Source: UBA1924 sp963976625
GTDB taxonomy: Bacteria > Planctomycetota > Phycisphaerae > Phycisphaerales > UBA1924
Direction: 5' to 3'
Assembly: GCA_963976625.1 (NCBI GenBank)
Contig: CAXBLA010000009.1
Location: forward strand, 1-64,000
DNA: 64,000 nt
Part shown: positions 33,625 through 42,787 of the stretch, one piece after another
Layout: each line of letters opens with the position of its first letter
How positions within the stretch are numbered: position 1 is the first letter of the stretch
Notes under the pieces: generated by a model
The model's database searches: none
What the model was told of the DNA's origin: nothing
The model's input: the letters and a program-made list of their open reading frames with translations, nothing else
Translations under genes and position numbers: made by a program

Positions 33625-33974
33625 TGCACGACACCGACCAAGACGGGCAGCTTGTATTCAAGTGCGACTTCTGCAAGATGGGCTGGGATGAGAATCGCCA
33701 GATGGTCGAGGGGCATCGCGGCTCGCTGGTCTGCAGCCAGTGCCTGTCGATCGCCTTCACCGAGCTGGTCCACCTCGACTCCGGGTACACACCCGCCAAG
33801 GCCGAGGTCTGCGTGCTGTGCCTCGAAGCCGAGCGCGACGGGCTGCACTGGCAGAGCCCGATCGACGAGACCGTGCTCGCGTGCCGACGCTGCGTCAAGC
33901 AGAGCGCCGGGGTGCTGCACAAAGATCCGGACATCCCGTGGAAGAAGCCCAGCGATCCGAAGACGGCCGACTGA
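33624..33974 (+). CDS. Small zinc-ribbon protein of unknown function
   Basis: 116 aa. Four C-x2-C pairs: CDFCKMGW, CSQCLS, CVLCLEAE and CRRCVKQ, likely two four-cysteine zinc sites resembling the ClpX-type zinc-binding domain. Otherwise soluble and charged, no other motif. Its ATG shares a base with the stop codon of the ABC exporter gene, so it is translationally coupled to it. Confidence 0.75.
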   Translation: MHDTDQDGQLVFKCDFCKMGWDENRQMVEGHRGSLVCSQCLSIAFTELVHLDSGYTPAKAEVCVLCLEAERDGLHWQSPIDETVLACRRCVKQSAGVLHKDPDIPWKKPSDPKTAD

Positions 33975-34034
33975 CGGATTCGCATGGTGTACGCGTGTAA
34001 ATATTTTCTGAGTTCTTTGTTCTGATTGGCCCCC

Positions 34035-35906
34035 ATGCTCCTCCAAGCCCGCAACATCTCCAAAGCCCACGGCGTCCGCACCCTCTTCTCCCAGATCAGC
34101 ATCGCCGTCGATCGCGGCGATCGCGTTGGGGTCATCGGGCCCAACGGCGCGGGTAAGTCAACGCTCCTCAAGCTGCTCGCCGAGCAAGACACCCCGGACA
34201 CCGGCGAGATCATCGCGCCCAGCGCCGTGCAGAGCGTGTACATCCCACAGGTCGATCGCTTCGATGACGGGATCAGCGTGTACGACGCCGTCCTCGCCCG
34301 CGCGCCCGAGCACGCGGCCAATCATCTCGACCCGCAGACCATCGCCGAGATCGCGCTGAGCCGGGTGGGCTTTGAGAAGGAACGATGGACGGCCAAAGCA
34401 TCGATGCTCTCGGGCGGGTGGCGCAAGCGACTCTCGAGCGCGTGTGCTCTGTCTGCGTGCGCCAACGAGCCCGATCTGGTGCTCCTCGACGAGCCGACCA
34501 ACCATCTTGATCTCGACGGCATCGCGTGGCTCGAAGAGTTCTTGACCCAACGCATCGGCGGGCAAGCCGCGTACGCGTCGGTGTTTGTCACCCACGATCG
34601 CCGATTCCTCGAACAGGTCGCGACGCGGATCATCGAGCTCTCCGACGCGTACCCCGGCGGGCTGCTGAGTGTGGACGGCAACTACACCGAGTTCGTCCGC
34701 CGACGCGCCGAGTTCGTCGATGGGCAGGCCAAAGCCGCCCAGTCGCTGGCCAACCAAGTGCGCCAGGACGACGCGTGGCTGGCGCGCGGGCCCCAAGGGC
34801 GACAGACCAAGCAGAAGAAACAGATCGACGCGAGCGCGGACCGTCGCGCCCAGCTCGGCGAGCTCAAGGCCCGCAACGAAGCCGCGACCAACACCGGGGC
34901 GAAGGTCGAGTTCTCCGCCACCGATCGCCAGACCAAAAAACTCATCGCCGCCAACGCCATCTCCAAATCCTTCGGCGAGCTCAAGCTCTTCACCAAGCTC
35001 GATCTGGTGCTCGGGGTCGGCGATTGCGTCGGGCTCCTTGGCGCCAACGGCAGCGGAAAAACCACGCTCATCAAGATCCTCACCAACGAGCTCGAACCCG
35101 ATGAGGGCGAAATCCGGTTCTCGGATCCGCTGCCAAGAGTCGTCGTGTTCTCGCAGCACCGCGAGGACTTCGAGCCATCGACGCCGTTGAGCGAGGCGTT
35201 GTGCCCGGTGAGCGATCGGGTGATCTTCCGCGGGCAATCGATGCATGTGACCTCGTGGGCAAGGCGGTTCATGTTCCGCGACGAGCAGCTCGCCCAGCCC
35301 GTGGGTTCGCTCAGCGGCGGCGAGCTCGCCCGCGTACACATCGCCCGGATCATGCTCGAAGCCGCGGATGTCTTGGTGCTCGACGAGCCGACCAATGATC
35401 TGGATATCCCGACGCTCGAGCTGCTCGAAGATTCGCTGACCGGATTCCCCGGCGCGGTGATCCTCGTGACGCATGACCGGACGATGCTCGAGCGTTTGGC
35501 CACCCGCATCGTCGTCCTCGACGGCACCGGGCACCAGCAAATCTGCCCGAGCCTCGACCAAGCGATGCGGGTGCTCGATGCACAGGCAAAGAAGTTGGCT
35601 GAGGAATCCGCGCCCAAGCCCAAGGCCGAATCGCCAAAGAAGAACGAGCGGTCTGACAACACGGACAACCCGGGCAAGCCCAAGAAGCTGTCCTACAAGG
35701 ATCAACGCGAGTACGACGCGATCGAAGAGAAGATCATGGAAGCCGACGCGAAGATCGAAGAGGCCCAGGCCCTGCTCGCCGACCCCAAGGTCCTCGCGGA
35801 TCACGAGCGGATGACCAAAGCGTGCAATGTGCTCGATGAGGCGCAGGCCGAGTCGGCAAGGCTCTACGCCCGCTGGGACGAGCTCGAATCCATGCGTGCA
35901 GGCTAA
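34035..35906 (+). CDS. uup: ABC-F ATPase, Uup type
   Basis: 623 aa from the ATG at 34035. Two ABC domains in one chain without membrane segments: Walker A GPNGAGKSTLLKLL and GANGSGKTTLIKIL, signatures LSGGWRKRLSSAC and LSGGELARVHIARI, Walker B LVLLDEPTNHLDLDGI and VLVLDEPTNDLDIPTL. The linker between domains contains the P-site-tRNA-interaction-like helical pair. A C-terminal coiled coil (SYKDQREYDAIEEKIMEADAKIEEAQALL...LYARWDELESM) is the Uup DNA-binding domain type. ABC-F proteins act on the ribosome E site; Uup is linked to stalled ribosomes and transposon excision. Confidence 0.9.
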   Translation: MLLQARNISKAHGVRTLFSQISIAVDRGDRVGVIGPNGAGKSTLLKLLAEQDTPDTGEIIAPSAVQSVYIPQVDRFDDGISVYDAVLARAPEHAANHLDPQTIAEIALSRVGFEKERWTAKASMLSGGWRKRLSSACALSACANEPDLVLLDEPTNHLDLDGIAWLEEFLTQRIGGQAAYASVFVTHDRRFLEQVATRIIELSDAYPGGLLSVDGNYTEFVRRRAEFVDGQAKAAQSLANQVRQDDAWLARGPQGRQTKQKKQIDASADRRAQLGELKARNEAATNTGAKVEFSATDRQTKKLIAANAISKSFGELKLFTKLDLVLGVGDCVGLLGANGSGKTTLIKILTNELEPDEGEIRFSDPLPRVVVFSQHREDFEPSTPLSEALCPVSDRVIFRGQSMHVTSWARRFMFRDEQLAQPVGSLSGGELARVHIARIMLEAADVLVLDEPTNDLDIPTLELLEDSLTGFPGAVILVTHDRTMLERLATRIVVLDGTGHQQICPSLDQAMRVLDAQAKKLAEESAPKPKAESPKKNERSDNTDNPGKPKKLSYKDQREYDAIEEKIMEADAKIEEAQALLADPKVLADHERMTKACNVLDEAQAESARLYARWDELESMRAG

Positions 35907-35921
35907 ACCAACAGAACTTGT

Positions 35922-36374
35922 TTAGGCAAAGCTGATGCGCCCGGTGCCGATCCGCATCGCGATGCTGCTGGCCATCTTCTGCCCAAGGTTCACAAACACG
36001 CCCGCGTCGCGTTCATTGAACACATCGTTGGCGGTGCGCGAGAACAGCTCGACCCATAGACCAAAGTGCGCCTTGGTGAGGCCGCCGAACTGGTGGGCCT
36101 CGATCGGTCGCCCGGAGTAGGTCCCCGCCCGGATGGCGGCCGACGACCAGAAGCGGGTCATCTTCTCATAGTGCGCATCCCAGTCCTGCACCCGGGCCGA
36201 GAAGATCGGCCCGAGCAACGCGTCTTGCTGCGTCCGCGTATAAAACAGCTCGACCATCTCCCGGATTTTCTCGACCGTGATCCCGCCATCGGCTCCGCGA
36301 TCTTGCCCGACAGTGAGGTCGAGATTGAGGCTCGGCCGCTGATTTTCGTTGCTCGATTGGTGCTGGTTGTCCAT
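35922..36374 (-). CDS. Truncated haemoglobin, group III-like
   Basis: 150 aa. After a 35-residue polar leader, a 2-on-2 globin: ITVEKIREMVELFYTRTQQDALLGPIFSARVQDWDAHYEKMTRFWSSAAIRAGTYSGRPIEAHQF, with the proximal haem His in GLTKAHFGLWVELFSRT. The FWSS and YSGRP motifs fit group III (trHbP). Oxygen, nitric oxide or redox chemistry is the family's role. It converges with uup with only 15 bases between stops. Confidence 0.88.
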   Translation of the reverse strand: MDNQHQSSNENQRPSLNLDLTVGQDRGADGGITVEKIREMVELFYTRTQQDALLGPIFSARVQDWDAHYEKMTRFWSSAAIRAGTYSGRPIEAHQFGGLTKAHFGLWVELFSRTANDVFNERDAGVFVNLGQKMASSIAMRIGTGRISFA

Positions 36375-36382
36375 AGCGCATT

Positions 36383-36757
36383 CTATTCATTCAGATCAGC
36401 GTCGGCTAAAGGGATCTGATAGAAAGCTCGCAAGATTGACCGCTCATCATCTAGATCGAAGAGCGAATCGTCAATGTGACCAACCTCTCCGTCCTGTTTT
36501 CTGTATGTTCTTGGATATTCGTATGCATGTTGAGCGAGCTGGCATGCACAAGACACACAACACAAACCCTCGACCAGGTCTGTATCCGAGTACATCTCAG
36601 TTGAAATACAGATCGCATAAATCTCGCCACACTCGCCGCATTGAATCAATCGAAATCCCATGTGTGCTTCCAAACTCGGGATATAGATCGTGTCGCCAAC
36701 TGATGAGTCTGGGCCACACACGATCTTTTCCCAGCATCTGACGAGTACACGATTCAT
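36383..36757 (-). CDS. Small Cys-rich protein of unknown function
   Basis: 124 aa from the ATG at 36757, preceded by AGGAAGAG at a suitable distance (longer in-frame start at 36802 would include that ribosome site). Contains CGECGEIYAIC and CCVSCACQ, probably one zinc ribbon. Not recognised. Low GC compared with neighbours. It ends eight bases before the truncated haemoglobin start, so they may be co-transcribed. Confidence 0.55.
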   Translation of the reverse strand: MNRVLVRCWEKIVCGPDSSVGDTIYIPSLEAHMGFRLIQCGECGEIYAICISTEMYSDTDLVEGLCCVSCACQLAQHAYEYPRTYRKQDGEVGHIDDSLFDLDDERSILRAFYQIPLADADLNE

Positions 36758-36860
36758 TTTCCAATCTCTTCCTTTTCCTCGTATTGAGCGTGTCACTGGC
36801 ATGACTGCTATCCATGAAAGTAGTCAGACAAGCAGACCTGTAATCTACCCCAAAACGGCC

Positions 36861-36890
36861 GAAACGGCGCCCGATGAGGGACGCCGTTTC
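36861..36890 (-). terminator. Terminator of tRNA-Ser
   Basis: GAAACGGCG (36861-36869) and CGCCGTTTC (36882-36890) pair perfectly, with an inner CCC/GGG pairing. On the minus strand it lies 16 bases after the tRNA 3' end and is followed by CCGTTTTGG, a short T run. Confidence 0.7.
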
Positions 36891-36906
36891 ATAAGCCTTC
36901 GATAAA

Positions 36907-36993
36907 CGGTGCGAGAGGGATTCGAACCCACGGACCCCTTTCAGGGTCACTCGATTTCAAGTCGAGCGCCTTCAACCGCTCAGCCATCGCACC
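36907..36993 (-). tRNA. tRNA-Ser (anticodon UGA)
   Basis: 87 bases. Acceptor stem GGTGCGA pairs with TCGCACC, followed by discriminator G. Long variable arm (GTGACCCTGAAAGGGGTCC) as expected for a class II tRNA, T-arm GGTTCGAATCC. The anticodon stem-loop is CTCGA-CTTGAAA-TCGAG with anticodon TGA. CCA is not encoded. Confidence 0.97.
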
Positions 36994-37037
36994 AAATGTT
37001 GCCGCCCGCACGCTCTGTGAGCGAAATCGGGCATCCG

Positions 37038-37066
37038 AGTGTATTCACCCATCGGCGGATTGTCAC
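37038..37066 (-). promoter_or_regulatory. Promoter of tRNA-Ser
   Basis: On the minus strand GTGACA (-35, 37061-37066), 17 bases and TACACT (-10, 37038-37043), placing the start near 37031, about 38 bases upstream of the tRNA. It lies just after the end of the O-antigen ligase-like gene. Confidence 0.6.
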
Positions 37067-37073
37067 CCGATCT

Positions 37074-38402
37074 TCACGGAACTGGGTGATCTTGACGCCA
37101 TCGGGGGTGATCCGGGACATACGCCGGCGAGAGGGCCGCGAGGACGGCCAGCATCGCGGCGGTCTGGGTGCTGACCTGGAGCGAATGGGTCAGCGATGCG
37201 AGCAATAAGCCCACGATGGCGAACATCGGGCCGAGGCCGCTGTAATCGGGGCGACCATCTGAGCCGTCAGCATCCCAGAGCCGCCAGCTTGAGCGGAGCA
37301 TGCTCGCGATCAGGACGATCCAGAACAACACACCAACCAGCCCGAGGGTGCTCCACGCGTGCAGGGCGCTGTTGTGGGCGTGGGCGTGGACGGGCATGGT
37401 CAGATCGGGCTCGTGCTCATTGCTCCATGCTTGGTAGCCGCCGGCTCCGACGCCGATGAGCGGGTGTTCGAGCCCGGCGTCGATCGCCACGAGCCCCATC
37501 TTCACACGCAGCCCGGTCATCGAGTCGTAGTCGCCATCCATGATCTCGGATAGTTCAGTACGCGTCACGCTCACCCGCTCGCCCACAGCTTGGTGCATCA
37601 CCGCCAGCCCCACGCCCGAAACCACCACCGCGCCGAGCACGATCAGCAGCACGCGCTTGGGGCGGATGCGTTTGGTCAGTGCGCCGAACCCGATGGCGAA
37701 GATGACCAAGAGCACCCCGGCGATCCATGCGCCGCGCGTGCCCGTGGCGATGATCCCTACGCCAGCGATCGAACCGAGCACCAGTGCAAACAGGCGTGCG
37801 CGACCAACCCCGAACAGCATACTCGGCAGGTGCAGCCCCAGCGCCCCCACCAGCATCGCCCCGCCAACGACCGGATGCCACCAGCCGCCCAATCGATTCG
37901 GCTGGTGATGGACGGCCAGTTCGAGCCATTTGATGCCAAAGCCGTCGAAGGCGTCGAAGATCTGTGCGATCTGCCCGATCGCGATGCCGATGGCCATGGC
38001 CGAGATGAGCACCTTGCGTTGCTCGATTACGGGGAAGACCAACCCAACGAGCACGAACCAACGCAGCTCGCTGATCTCGCCCCAGCCCAGAAACGGATCG
38101 CCCGACCAGTTGAGCGAGATCATCATCCACCCAGAGAGCATGATCCCCAGCAGCACCGCGGGCTGCCCGAACCCGTGGATCCACACCGGGAAGGTGTTGA
38201 GCACCCGCACCAAGAAGAACACCAAGAGCGGCGCGAAGGCGATCTCCGTAATCGTCACCGGCCCGAACATGCAGATCAGCCCCAGGCACGCGAAGCCCAG
38301 ATGCAGGCGATCGCCGATGCGATCACGCTGGTGCATCCGCAGGAATGCCCGATCGCAGGCGTCGCGATCGACATAGTGGCCATCCAAAAACCGCACGAGC
38401 AT
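37074..38402 (-). CDS. O-antigen ligase / polymerase family membrane protein
   Basis: 442 aa from the ATG at 38402 (MLVRFLDGHYVDRDACD); further upstream the frame only reads antisense through the divergent gene's regulatory region. About 11 membrane helices (e.g. LHLGFACLGLICMFGPVTITEIAFAPLLVFFLV, FALVLGSIAGVGIIATGTRGAWIAGVLLVIFAIGFGAL) and the large periplasmic loop with H-A-H-N-S-A-L-H-A-W-S-T-L-G, the Wzy_C signature (H-N x L x x W). These enzymes link or polymerise polysaccharide chains. No glycosyltransferases are near, so the substrate is unknown. Confidence 0.85.
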   Translation of the reverse strand: MLVRFLDGHYVDRDACDRAFLRMHQRDRIGDRLHLGFACLGLICMFGPVTITEIAFAPLLVFFLVRVLNTFPVWIHGFGQPAVLLGIMLSGWMMISLNWSGDPFLGWGEISELRWFVLVGLVFPVIEQRKVLISAMAIGIAIGQIAQIFDAFDGFGIKWLELAVHHQPNRLGGWWHPVVGGAMLVGALGLHLPSMLFGVGRARLFALVLGSIAGVGIIATGTRGAWIAGVLLVIFAIGFGALTKRIRPKRVLLIVLGAVVVSGVGLAVMHQAVGERVSVTRTELSEIMDGDYDSMTGLRVKMGLVAIDAGLEHPLIGVGAGGYQAWSNEHEPDLTMPVHAHAHNSALHAWSTLGLVGVLFWIVLIASMLRSSWRLWDADGSDGRPDYSGLGPMFAIVGLLLASLTHSLQVSTQTAAMLAVLAALSPAYVPDHPRWRQDHPVP

Positions 38403-38547
38403 GCCCAAAGCCCGGTTTCTGGGGCGTGGCGGGGGAACATTGCTCGGCTCTGGGGCGTATGTATTCAATGTGTCACAACCCTTTTTCGAGCAACCGTTTG
38501 TAGGTTTGGCTGGTAAGATAGAGAGAACAATATCATGCTTTGGGAGG

Positions 38548-38565
38548 TTCATTCTAGAGAATGAA
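38548..38565. promoter_or_regulatory. 18-bp palindrome in a divergent intergenic region
   Basis: TTCATTCT (38548-38555) and AGAATGAA (38558-38565) are perfectly complementary across two bases. It lies 56 bases before ATG 38622 and 146 before the divergent start 38402. A plausible operator. Confidence 0.35.
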
Positions 38566-38621
38566 TGCCCAACATGCTGGCGGGGTGACGATCTAGGCGT
38601 ATACCAGCACGGAGACCGATC

Positions 38622-40445
38622 ATGGACGACATCAAAAAAATCCTCGCCCGCGCCTCCAAGCGCCTCTTCCTGATCGACCTGCTCGCGACGCTCGCGATCA
38701 GCGCCTTTATCGTTTTGTGTGTGCTGATGCTCGCGCGGATCGCCCAGAAGCTCGTCCCCACTATTGAAATCCCATGGAACCTGACCTTCCTGATCGCCGC
38801 GGGCGTCACATTGGTCAGCGCCCTGATCTGGTCGATGCTCCGTCGCCCCAACGAGGACCAAGTCGCCCGCCAGGTCGATGATCGCGCCGGATTGCGCGAG
38901 ACCATCTCGACGGCGTTGTGTGTCGATGAGAACAAAGACTCTTGGTCACGAGCGATCGTCAGCGACGCCGCCAGCTGCGCCCAGCGGGTCGTGATCAACG
39001 ACGCGATGCCCATCGAGCGTCCCAAGTACTGGCCCATGCCCATCGCCGCGGCTTTGGCGATCTTGGCGATCTGGTGGGTTCCGGCGACCGATGTGACTGG
39101 GCTCTTGGCCAAGAAGCAGCAGGCCCAAGCCCAGCAGGCCAAGACCGAAGAGGTCAAGGCGATCGTCAATGATACCGAGAAGATGATCGAAGAGATCAAA
39201 TCCCAGACCGGGCTCGATCTCGAAACCCTCGGCGAAGAGACCGCCGACGAGCTCACCGCCACCGAAACACAGATGGTCGATCCGGAAGAGATCGCCCGCA
39301 GCGCGATCAAGGAACTGACTACGCTGTCCGACAAGCTCGACGAGAAGCGCAATGACGAGCGCGGCGCGACCTTTGACGCGATCAAGGACATGACCCGCAA
39401 GCTCAACGCCCCCAAGCCGGGCCCGGCGTCGGAGATGGCCCGCGCGATGGCCCGGGGCGACTTCGGCGAAGCCAAGAAGCAGCTCGAAGAGATGGCGGAA
39501 GCCATCAACGACGGCTCGATGAGCGAGGAAGACAAGCAGCAGGCCGCCGAGCAGCTCGAAGCGATGAAGGAGCAGCTCGAGAAGCTGGCCGAGAACCGCC
39601 AATCGCTTGAAGAACAACTGAAGGCCGCGGGTGTGTCTGAGCAGCAAGCCCAAGAGCTGGCGACCGACCCGGACGCGCTCAAGAAGGCCCTCGAAGAAGC
39701 CGGCGCGAGCGAAGAAGAGATCCAGCAGCTGACCCAGGCCGCCAAGGCCCAGCAGAACGCGAGTGATGCCGCGGGCTCGATGGCCCAGTCGATGGGGCAG
39801 ATGGCCGCGGGGATGCAGCAGTCAAACCCGTCGGAGATGGGCGAGGGGCTCGAATCGATGTCCGGCCAGCTCTCGCAGATGGAGCAGATGCAGCAAGAGA
39901 TGAACTCGCTCGAATCCGCGATGGGCCAGTGCAGCTCGCAGCTCGCCAAGCTCGGCGAGGGTTCAGGCTCGGGCTCTGGCGATGGGCAAGGGCAGGGCTT
40001 TGGCGAAGATGCACAGCCCGGACAGTCCGGCCAGTTCGGGCAGGGCAACTCGCAGGGCTTCGGCCAAGGTTCCGGCGGCCCGGGCAAGGGCATGGGCTCT
40101 GGGCCTGATCAGCAGATGACCGACTTCATGCTCAAGAAGGAACGGGCCGAGGTCGCCACGACCGATGATGGTCCGGTGATCGCATCGACCATGGTGCAGG
40201 GCGCCCAAATCAAGGGCGAATCGACCGCGACCTTCTCGCAGGTGGTCGATAGCGCTTCGACGCAAGCCGCCGAAGCGATTGAAACCAAGCGCGTACCCCG
40301 CAAGCACGAATCAGCGGTCCAGCAGTATTTCGGTCGGCTCGACAAAGCCGCCAAAGAAGCCAATGGCGAGAAGGCCGAGCCCGCACCCGCCGGCGAGGAT
40401 GCCAAGCCCGCGAACACAGAGCCCGCGCCAGAAAAAGACGACTAA
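38622..40445 (+). CDS. Large membrane-anchored coiled-coil protein (DUF4175-like)
   Basis: 607 aa. Two N-terminal helices (about 15-42 and 52-72) and a third at about 140-160 (MPIAAALAILAIWWV), then a long Gln/Glu/Ala-rich coiled-coil (residues about 165-430) with many MSGQLSQMEQMQQEM-like heptads, a Gly/Ser/Gln-rich flexible stretch (GSGSGSGDGQGQGFGEDAQPGQ...) and a C-terminal segment with FSQVVDSASTQAAEAIETKRVPRKHESAVQQYFGRLDKA. It resembles DUF4175 and planctomycete membrane proteins of this type. Function unknown; proteins like this often stand near MoxR-ATPase clusters, not seen here. Confidence 0.8.
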   Translation: MDDIKKILARASKRLFLIDLLATLAISAFIVLCVLMLARIAQKLVPTIEIPWNLTFLIAAGVTLVSALIWSMLRRPNEDQVARQVDDRAGLRETISTALCVDENKDSWSRAIVSDAASCAQRVVINDAMPIERPKYWPMPIAAALAILAIWWVPATDVTGLLAKKQQAQAQQAKTEEVKAIVNDTEKMIEEIKSQTGLDLETLGEETADELTATETQMVDPEEIARSAIKELTTLSDKLDEKRNDERGATFDAIKDMTRKLNAPKPGPASEMARAMARGDFGEAKKQLEEMAEAINDGSMSEEDKQQAAEQLEAMKEQLEKLAENRQSLEEQLKAAGVSEQQAQELATDPDALKKALEEAGASEEEIQQLTQAAKAQQNASDAAGSMAQSMGQMAAGMQQSNPSEMGEGLESMSGQLSQMEQMQQEMNSLESAMGQCSSQLAKLGEGSGSGSGDGQGQGFGEDAQPGQSGQFGQGNSQGFGQGSGGPGKGMGSGPDQQMTDFMLKKERAEVATTDDGPVIASTMVQGAQIKGESTATFSQVVDSASTQAAEAIETKRVPRKHESAVQQYFGRLDKAAKEANGEKAEPAPAGEDAKPANTEPAPEKDD

Positions 40446-40486
40446 GCCGGTGCCTACTCCATCGGGAACCTTATATAGTTCTTGAT

Positions 40487-41581
40487 ATGATGCGATCAAC
40501 ACGACCCATCGTCCAGCCCGCGCTCTGCGCGATGGCTGCTCTTGCACTCGTCCCCTTCGCGCTCATCGGGTGCGATCGCGCGGCTGAGTCCCCAACGAGC
40601 TCGCAACCCGCTCAGACGGTCACGCTCTACACCAGCGTGGACGATGAGTTCGCTAAAATGGTTGTCGAAGCGTTCACCGAGGAGACCGGGATCAAGGTCC
40701 ATGTCCTCGGCGATACCGAAGCGACGAAGACCACCGGGCTCGTCACGCGGATCCAGGCCGAGATGGATCATCCGTCGGCCGATGTCTGGTGGTCGTCGGA
40801 GCCCATGGGCACGATCCTGCTCGCCAAAGATGGTGCCCTCGAAGCCGGCGCGATGCGTGGGATGGTTCCTGAGGGATGGCCCGATACTTTGCACGCCCCG
40901 GACTGGTCGTGGGTCGGGATGGCGATGCGGGCGCGGGTGATCGTGTACGCATCAGATCGCGTCGAGAACCCGCCAACGACCTTGGCCCAGCTGACCGATC
41001 CAGCGTACAAGGGCGTCGTCGGGATGGCCCGCCCTCAGTTCGGGACGACACGCATCCACATGGCGATGCTGGGCGACACCTGGGGGATCGACGGGCTCAC
41101 CAGCTGGCTTCAAGCGATGAAGGCCAACAAGCTTCGGCTCTACGACGGCAACGCCACCGTGGTGCAGGCCGTGGCCATGGGCGAGATCGATCTCGCCCTG
41201 ACCGACACCGACGATGTCTGGAGCGGGCAACGCAACGGGTGGAAGGTTGAACTCGCCTACGAGACCGCCAGCGAGGACGACGCAGGCCCGTGGCCAAGTT
41301 CCGGACCGACGCTGATCCCCAACACCGTCGCGATCATCAAAGACGCACCCAACCCCGAGCTGGCGGCCCAGCTCGCCCGGTTCTTGGTCTCGCCCAAAGT
41401 CGAAGAGCTGCTCTACCAATCCACCACGCACAACACCCCGGTGCACCCGGCGCTGCGCGAGCGGTACAGAGCTGAGCACGCTGACCTGCTCGATATCGAC
41501 GGGCTACCGGACTATATCGGCGCTTCGGACATGGTCCCAGAAGCGATGGAGCAGTGCGAAACGGTGCTCGAAGGTCCGTAA
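40487..41581 (+). CDS. Iron(III)-type ABC transporter substrate-binding lipoprotein
   Basis: 364 aa. Signal with lipobox ALIGC (Cys near residue 28). The mature protein has the type 2 periplasmic-binding fold: VTLYTSVDDEFAKMVVEAFTEETGIKVHVLGDTEATKTTGLVTRI, ADVWWSSEPMGTILLAKDG, TDTDDVWSGQRNGW and NTVAIIKDAPNPELAAQLARFLVSPKVEELLY. This is FbpA/FutA-like. No permease or ATPase gene is adjacent, so it is an orphan binding protein in this window. Confidence 0.85.
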   Translation: MMRSTRPIVQPALCAMAALALVPFALIGCDRAAESPTSSQPAQTVTLYTSVDDEFAKMVVEAFTEETGIKVHVLGDTEATKTTGLVTRIQAEMDHPSADVWWSSEPMGTILLAKDGALEAGAMRGMVPEGWPDTLHAPDWSWVGMAMRARVIVYASDRVENPPTTLAQLTDPAYKGVVGMARPQFGTTRIHMAMLGDTWGIDGLTSWLQAMKANKLRLYDGNATVVQAVAMGEIDLALTDTDDVWSGQRNGWKVELAYETASEDDAGPWPSSGPTLIPNTVAIIKDAPNPELAAQLARFLVSPKVEELLYQSTTHNTPVHPALRERYRAEHADLLDIDGLPDYIGASDMVPEAMEQCETVLEGP

Positions 41582-41692
41582 AACCTCTGATTGTGCGGCG
41601 TGATCGTCGCATCCGGTCCTCCGCGCCGCGTTGATTTGCCAATCCGTTTGCTCCCCCGCGATGCCCCCCGGCGATGGACCGATGTTCTGGTT

Positions 41693-42754
41693 GTGAGCAG
41701 ACCATCGAGCAAACTGAATCTCCCCTTCCGTCCAAAGAACCGCCGGGCGTTGTTCTTGGGGATCCTGATCTTTCAGGCGGCCGTCTATGTGGCCGGCGAG
41801 TTTCTGGTCGATGCGTGGATCCGCACCGAGTTTGATCTGGCCCAGGCGGCTGCGGATCGGTTGTTCGTCTTCCGGATCTCGATCGCATTCTGTATGTTCA
41901 TCCTCACCGGATTGATCCTGGTCTTTGCGTCCAAGCGGTACCGCGACGAGCTCGAGCAATCCAATGCCAAGCTCAATAAAGAGGTCACCAAGCAGGTCCG
42001 CGCCGGGCTCGCCAAGCGCAACGCGTTGATCTTCGGGCTCGCCAAGCTGGCCGACTATCGCGACACGGACACCGGAGCCCACCTCGAACGCATCGGGTTC
42101 TATACGCGGATCTTGGCCGATTCGCTCTCAAGCAAGCACCCGCAGATCGATGCCAAGTGGATCGACCGGATCGTGCTCGCTTCGTCGCTCCATGACATCG
42201 GCAAGGTCGGGATCTCGGATTCGATCCTGCTCAAGCCCGGGCGACTGACCCCCGAAGAACGCGCCGAGATGGAGCAGCACGCGCTGATCGGCGCCGACAC
42301 CCTGCTGGCGATCCGAGCCAAGCTCGGGCCCGACGAGTTCATCGACATGGGCATCGAGATCGCGATGAGCCACCACGAAAAATGGGACGGCTCGGGCTAC
42401 CCATTCGGGATCAAGGGCGAGGCGATCTCGCTGGCCGCCCGGATCGTGGCGCTCGCAGATTTCTACGATGCCGTCACATCTGAGCGGGTCTACAAGAGCG
42501 CGATGTCGCATGAGGAAGCCTCGGATCTGATCCGGGAGCTGCACGGGTCGCACTTTGATCCAGATGTAGCCGACGCTTTCTTTGCCAACCAGAGCGAGTT
42601 CAACGCGATCCGCCAGCATCACCAGGAAGCCGTCCACGAACCCATGCTTAAGCTCAATTCCCTTGAGCACAGCGCCCGTGCGTTTATTGCTGAGCAGGCA
42701 CATGACACCGGCTCGGACACCGACCAAGCCGGGCCGACCGGGATTGCCGCCTAA
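41693..42754 (+). CDS. HD-GYP domain protein (cyclic-di-GMP phosphodiesterase type)
   Basis: About 353 aa from a GTG at 41693, chosen because further upstream the frame has only a TTG (41591) and unlikely sequence. Two membrane helices (about 20-42 and 58-80) enclose a short periplasmic loop; then a coiled coil and an HD-GYP domain: LAKLADYRDTDTGAHLERIG, ASSLHDIGKVGISD, EMEQHALIGADTL, SHHEKWDGSGYPFGIKGEAISLAARIVALADFYDAVTSERVYK. HD residues and the GYP loop are intact, so c-di-GMP hydrolysis is plausible. C-terminal tail is disordered. Confidence 0.85.
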   Translation: MSRPSSKLNLPFRPKNRRALFLGILIFQAAVYVAGEFLVDAWIRTEFDLAQAAADRLFVFRISIAFCMFILTGLILVFASKRYRDELEQSNAKLNKEVTKQVRAGLAKRNALIFGLAKLADYRDTDTGAHLERIGFYTRILADSLSSKHPQIDAKWIDRIVLASSLHDIGKVGISDSILLKPGRLTPEERAEMEQHALIGADTLLAIRAKLGPDEFIDMGIEIAMSHHEKWDGSGYPFGIKGEAISLAARIVALADFYDAVTSERVYKSAMSHEEASDLIRELHGSHFDPDVADAFFANQSEFNAIRQHHQEAVHEPMLKLNSLEHSARAFIAEQAHDTGSDTDQAGPTGIAA

Positions 42755-42787
42755 AGACCGCGCCCCCGCTGGCGACTACACTCTGGT

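Noticed and set aside
34158..35804. 548-codon frame opposite uup
   Set aside because: Same reason; the plus-strand ABC motifs are unmistakable.
35903..35925. Terminator between uup and the truncated haemoglobin
   Set aside because: CTAAAC/GTTTAG has only six pairs, a long loop and no T-run.
38403..38861. 153 extra codons upstream of the O-antigen ligase start
   Set aside because: They read antisense to the coiled-coil protein start and the shared regulatory region; no similarity to ligases before MLVRFLDG.
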